NCBI RefSeq assembly: GCF_042680125.1
Contig: NZ_JBHTNY010000020.1
From: Robinsoniella peoriensis
Lineage (GTDB): Bacteria > Bacillota > Clostridia > Lachnospirales > Lachnospiraceae
Length of the DNA stretch: 64,000 nucleotides
Direction: 5' to 3' (one strand)
This document shows positions 63,440 to 64,000 of the stretch, piece by piece. The notes beneath the pieces are model-generated. The model had not been told where the DNA came from and did not search any database. It worked only from the letters and a program-made list of their open reading frames with translations. A program made the translations under genes and the position numbers. How positions within the stretch are numbered: position 1 is the first letter of the stretch; each line of letters opens with the position of its first letter.

Positions 63440-63901
63440 TTATTTAGTTGAAGGATAGCTACCTGTTTTATCGTTTGCTTTCCATTCAACACTCTCTAAA
63501 ATATTTCCAGCTGCAACCTCTGCATTAATTGTTACACCTTTTAATTCTTTGGCATTAAAAAAATCAACAAGATCAGCTGTTGTTATTAGAACTGCTGGAT
63601 CAACAGCTGCTGTATCACATGATACAGTAATAGCATTATTAACCAATGTAATAGTATACTTTCCATCCTGAATTTTTATATTACCAGTTTCCTTTTCGGT
63701 AAGCATTGTCTGTATAGAAGTATACGCTGTCTTAGCATTAGCATCTACAGATGTACCTCTTGCCGTTGATAAAAACTTCACCAAATTAGGTGCGATCAAA
63801 GCGATCAGGATTGCAATAATAGCAATAACGATGATCAATTCGATTAGTGTAAAACCTTTCTTCTCTTTCGCTGATTTTCTCAGCTTCTGCATGAATGTCA
63901 T
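63440..63901 (-). CDS. type IV prepilin (major pilin-like)
   Basis: 153 residues. Leader MTFMQKLRKSAKEKKG ends at the prepilin peptidase site Gly16-Phe17, then FTLIELIIVIAIIAILIALI with Glu at mature position 5, the classic assembly helix of type IV pilins and related pseudopilins. The small C-terminal head (about 50-153) has a single cysteine, so no disulfide loop. AAGGAGG stands eight bases before the ATG. Its size and position make it the likely major subunit of the filament to which the giant prepilin belongs; a competence or type II secretion-like pseudopilin is the alternative. Assembly ATPase, platform protein and peptidase genes are not in the window. Confidence 0.92.
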   Translation of the reverse strand: MTFMQKLRKSAKEKKGFTLIELIIVIAIIAILIALIAPNLVKFLSTARGTSVDANAKTAYTSIQTMLTEKETGNIKIQDGKYTITLVNNAITVSCDTAAVDPAVLITTADLVDFFNAKELKGVTINAEVAAGNILESVEWKANDKTGSYPSTK

Positions 63902-64000
63902 AATTCATACCTCCTTAAATTTATGTTTTTGTATGTATAAACCCTTTGGGGATTTATCAAATTTATATCACATTGAGGATGCAAAAAAATTACGCGAAAA
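63902..64000. other. pilin upstream region at the window edge
   Basis: Contains the pilin ribosome site and a small hairpin AAATCCC/GGGTTT. An AT-rich stretch could hold a promoter, but I see no convincing -35/-10 pair before the window ends. Confidence 0.3.

Overview
The window reads as chromosomal DNA of a low-to-mid GC anaerobic Firmicute, most likely Lachnospiraceae or another Clostridia. I infer this from the strong AGGAGG ribosome binding sites, consensus sigma-A promoters with 17-bp spacers, FabK (not FabI) in the fatty acid cluster, LuxS, LicT-type antitermination, LtaS-like enzymes, DUF1292 and DUF5662 proteins, and type IV prepilins. No species is claimed, and there is no phage, plasmid or CRISPR locus. 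About 40 genes are supported, plus one tRNA.

Layout. At 218-300 is tRNA-Leu(CAA). From 512 to 7348 on the minus strand run pyk, two tandem LtaS-like sulfatase-fold genes and lysA. A MITE-like palindromic element (7408-7569) separates pyk from a rhomboid-like gene and corA; corA has a consensus promoter and a leader holding a proline-containing 18-codon ORF. Divergent aroC ends at a bidirectional terminator against a lactonase. At 12064-16887 (+) lies a polyamine locus: XRE-cupin regulator, potA, potB, a potC-potD fusion and a flavin reductase. An NSS transporter, an RluA-type pseudouridine synthase and a UPF0303 gene follow. At 20167-23696 (-) is a PTS locus (LicT/BglG antiterminator, EIICBA, HPr) with two RAT/terminator switches. 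A 1816-residue secreted GH2 enzyme fills 24008-29458.

Two small orphan genes at 29738-30531 lie on a segment bounded by 23-bp direct repeats with short inverted ends, next to trpS. luxS diverges from trpS. Then comes a tight minus-strand operon: xth, an ABC-F gene, a GlgX-like protein lacking its catalytic acids, and DUF5662. ClC and DUF1292 genes (+), a small UvrD-type helicase and gltX follow.

From 52628 down to 43005 runs a type II fatty acid operon: acpP, fabK, fabD, fabG, fabF, accB, fabZ, accC, an accD-accA fusion and a nitronate monooxygenase. It starts at a consensus promoter overlapped by TTTGA-N3-TCAAA palindromes of the FabT type. fabH is absent here.

The most striking system is at the right end: a type IV prepilin (63440-63901) followed by a 3497-codon gene (52794-63287). 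Its product starts with a prepilin cleavage/assembly segment and carries about 50 GLUG-type repeats, then a fibronectin-like tail. This looks like a giant pilin-anchored adhesin or pilus-tip protein. The pilus assembly genes would lie outside the window.
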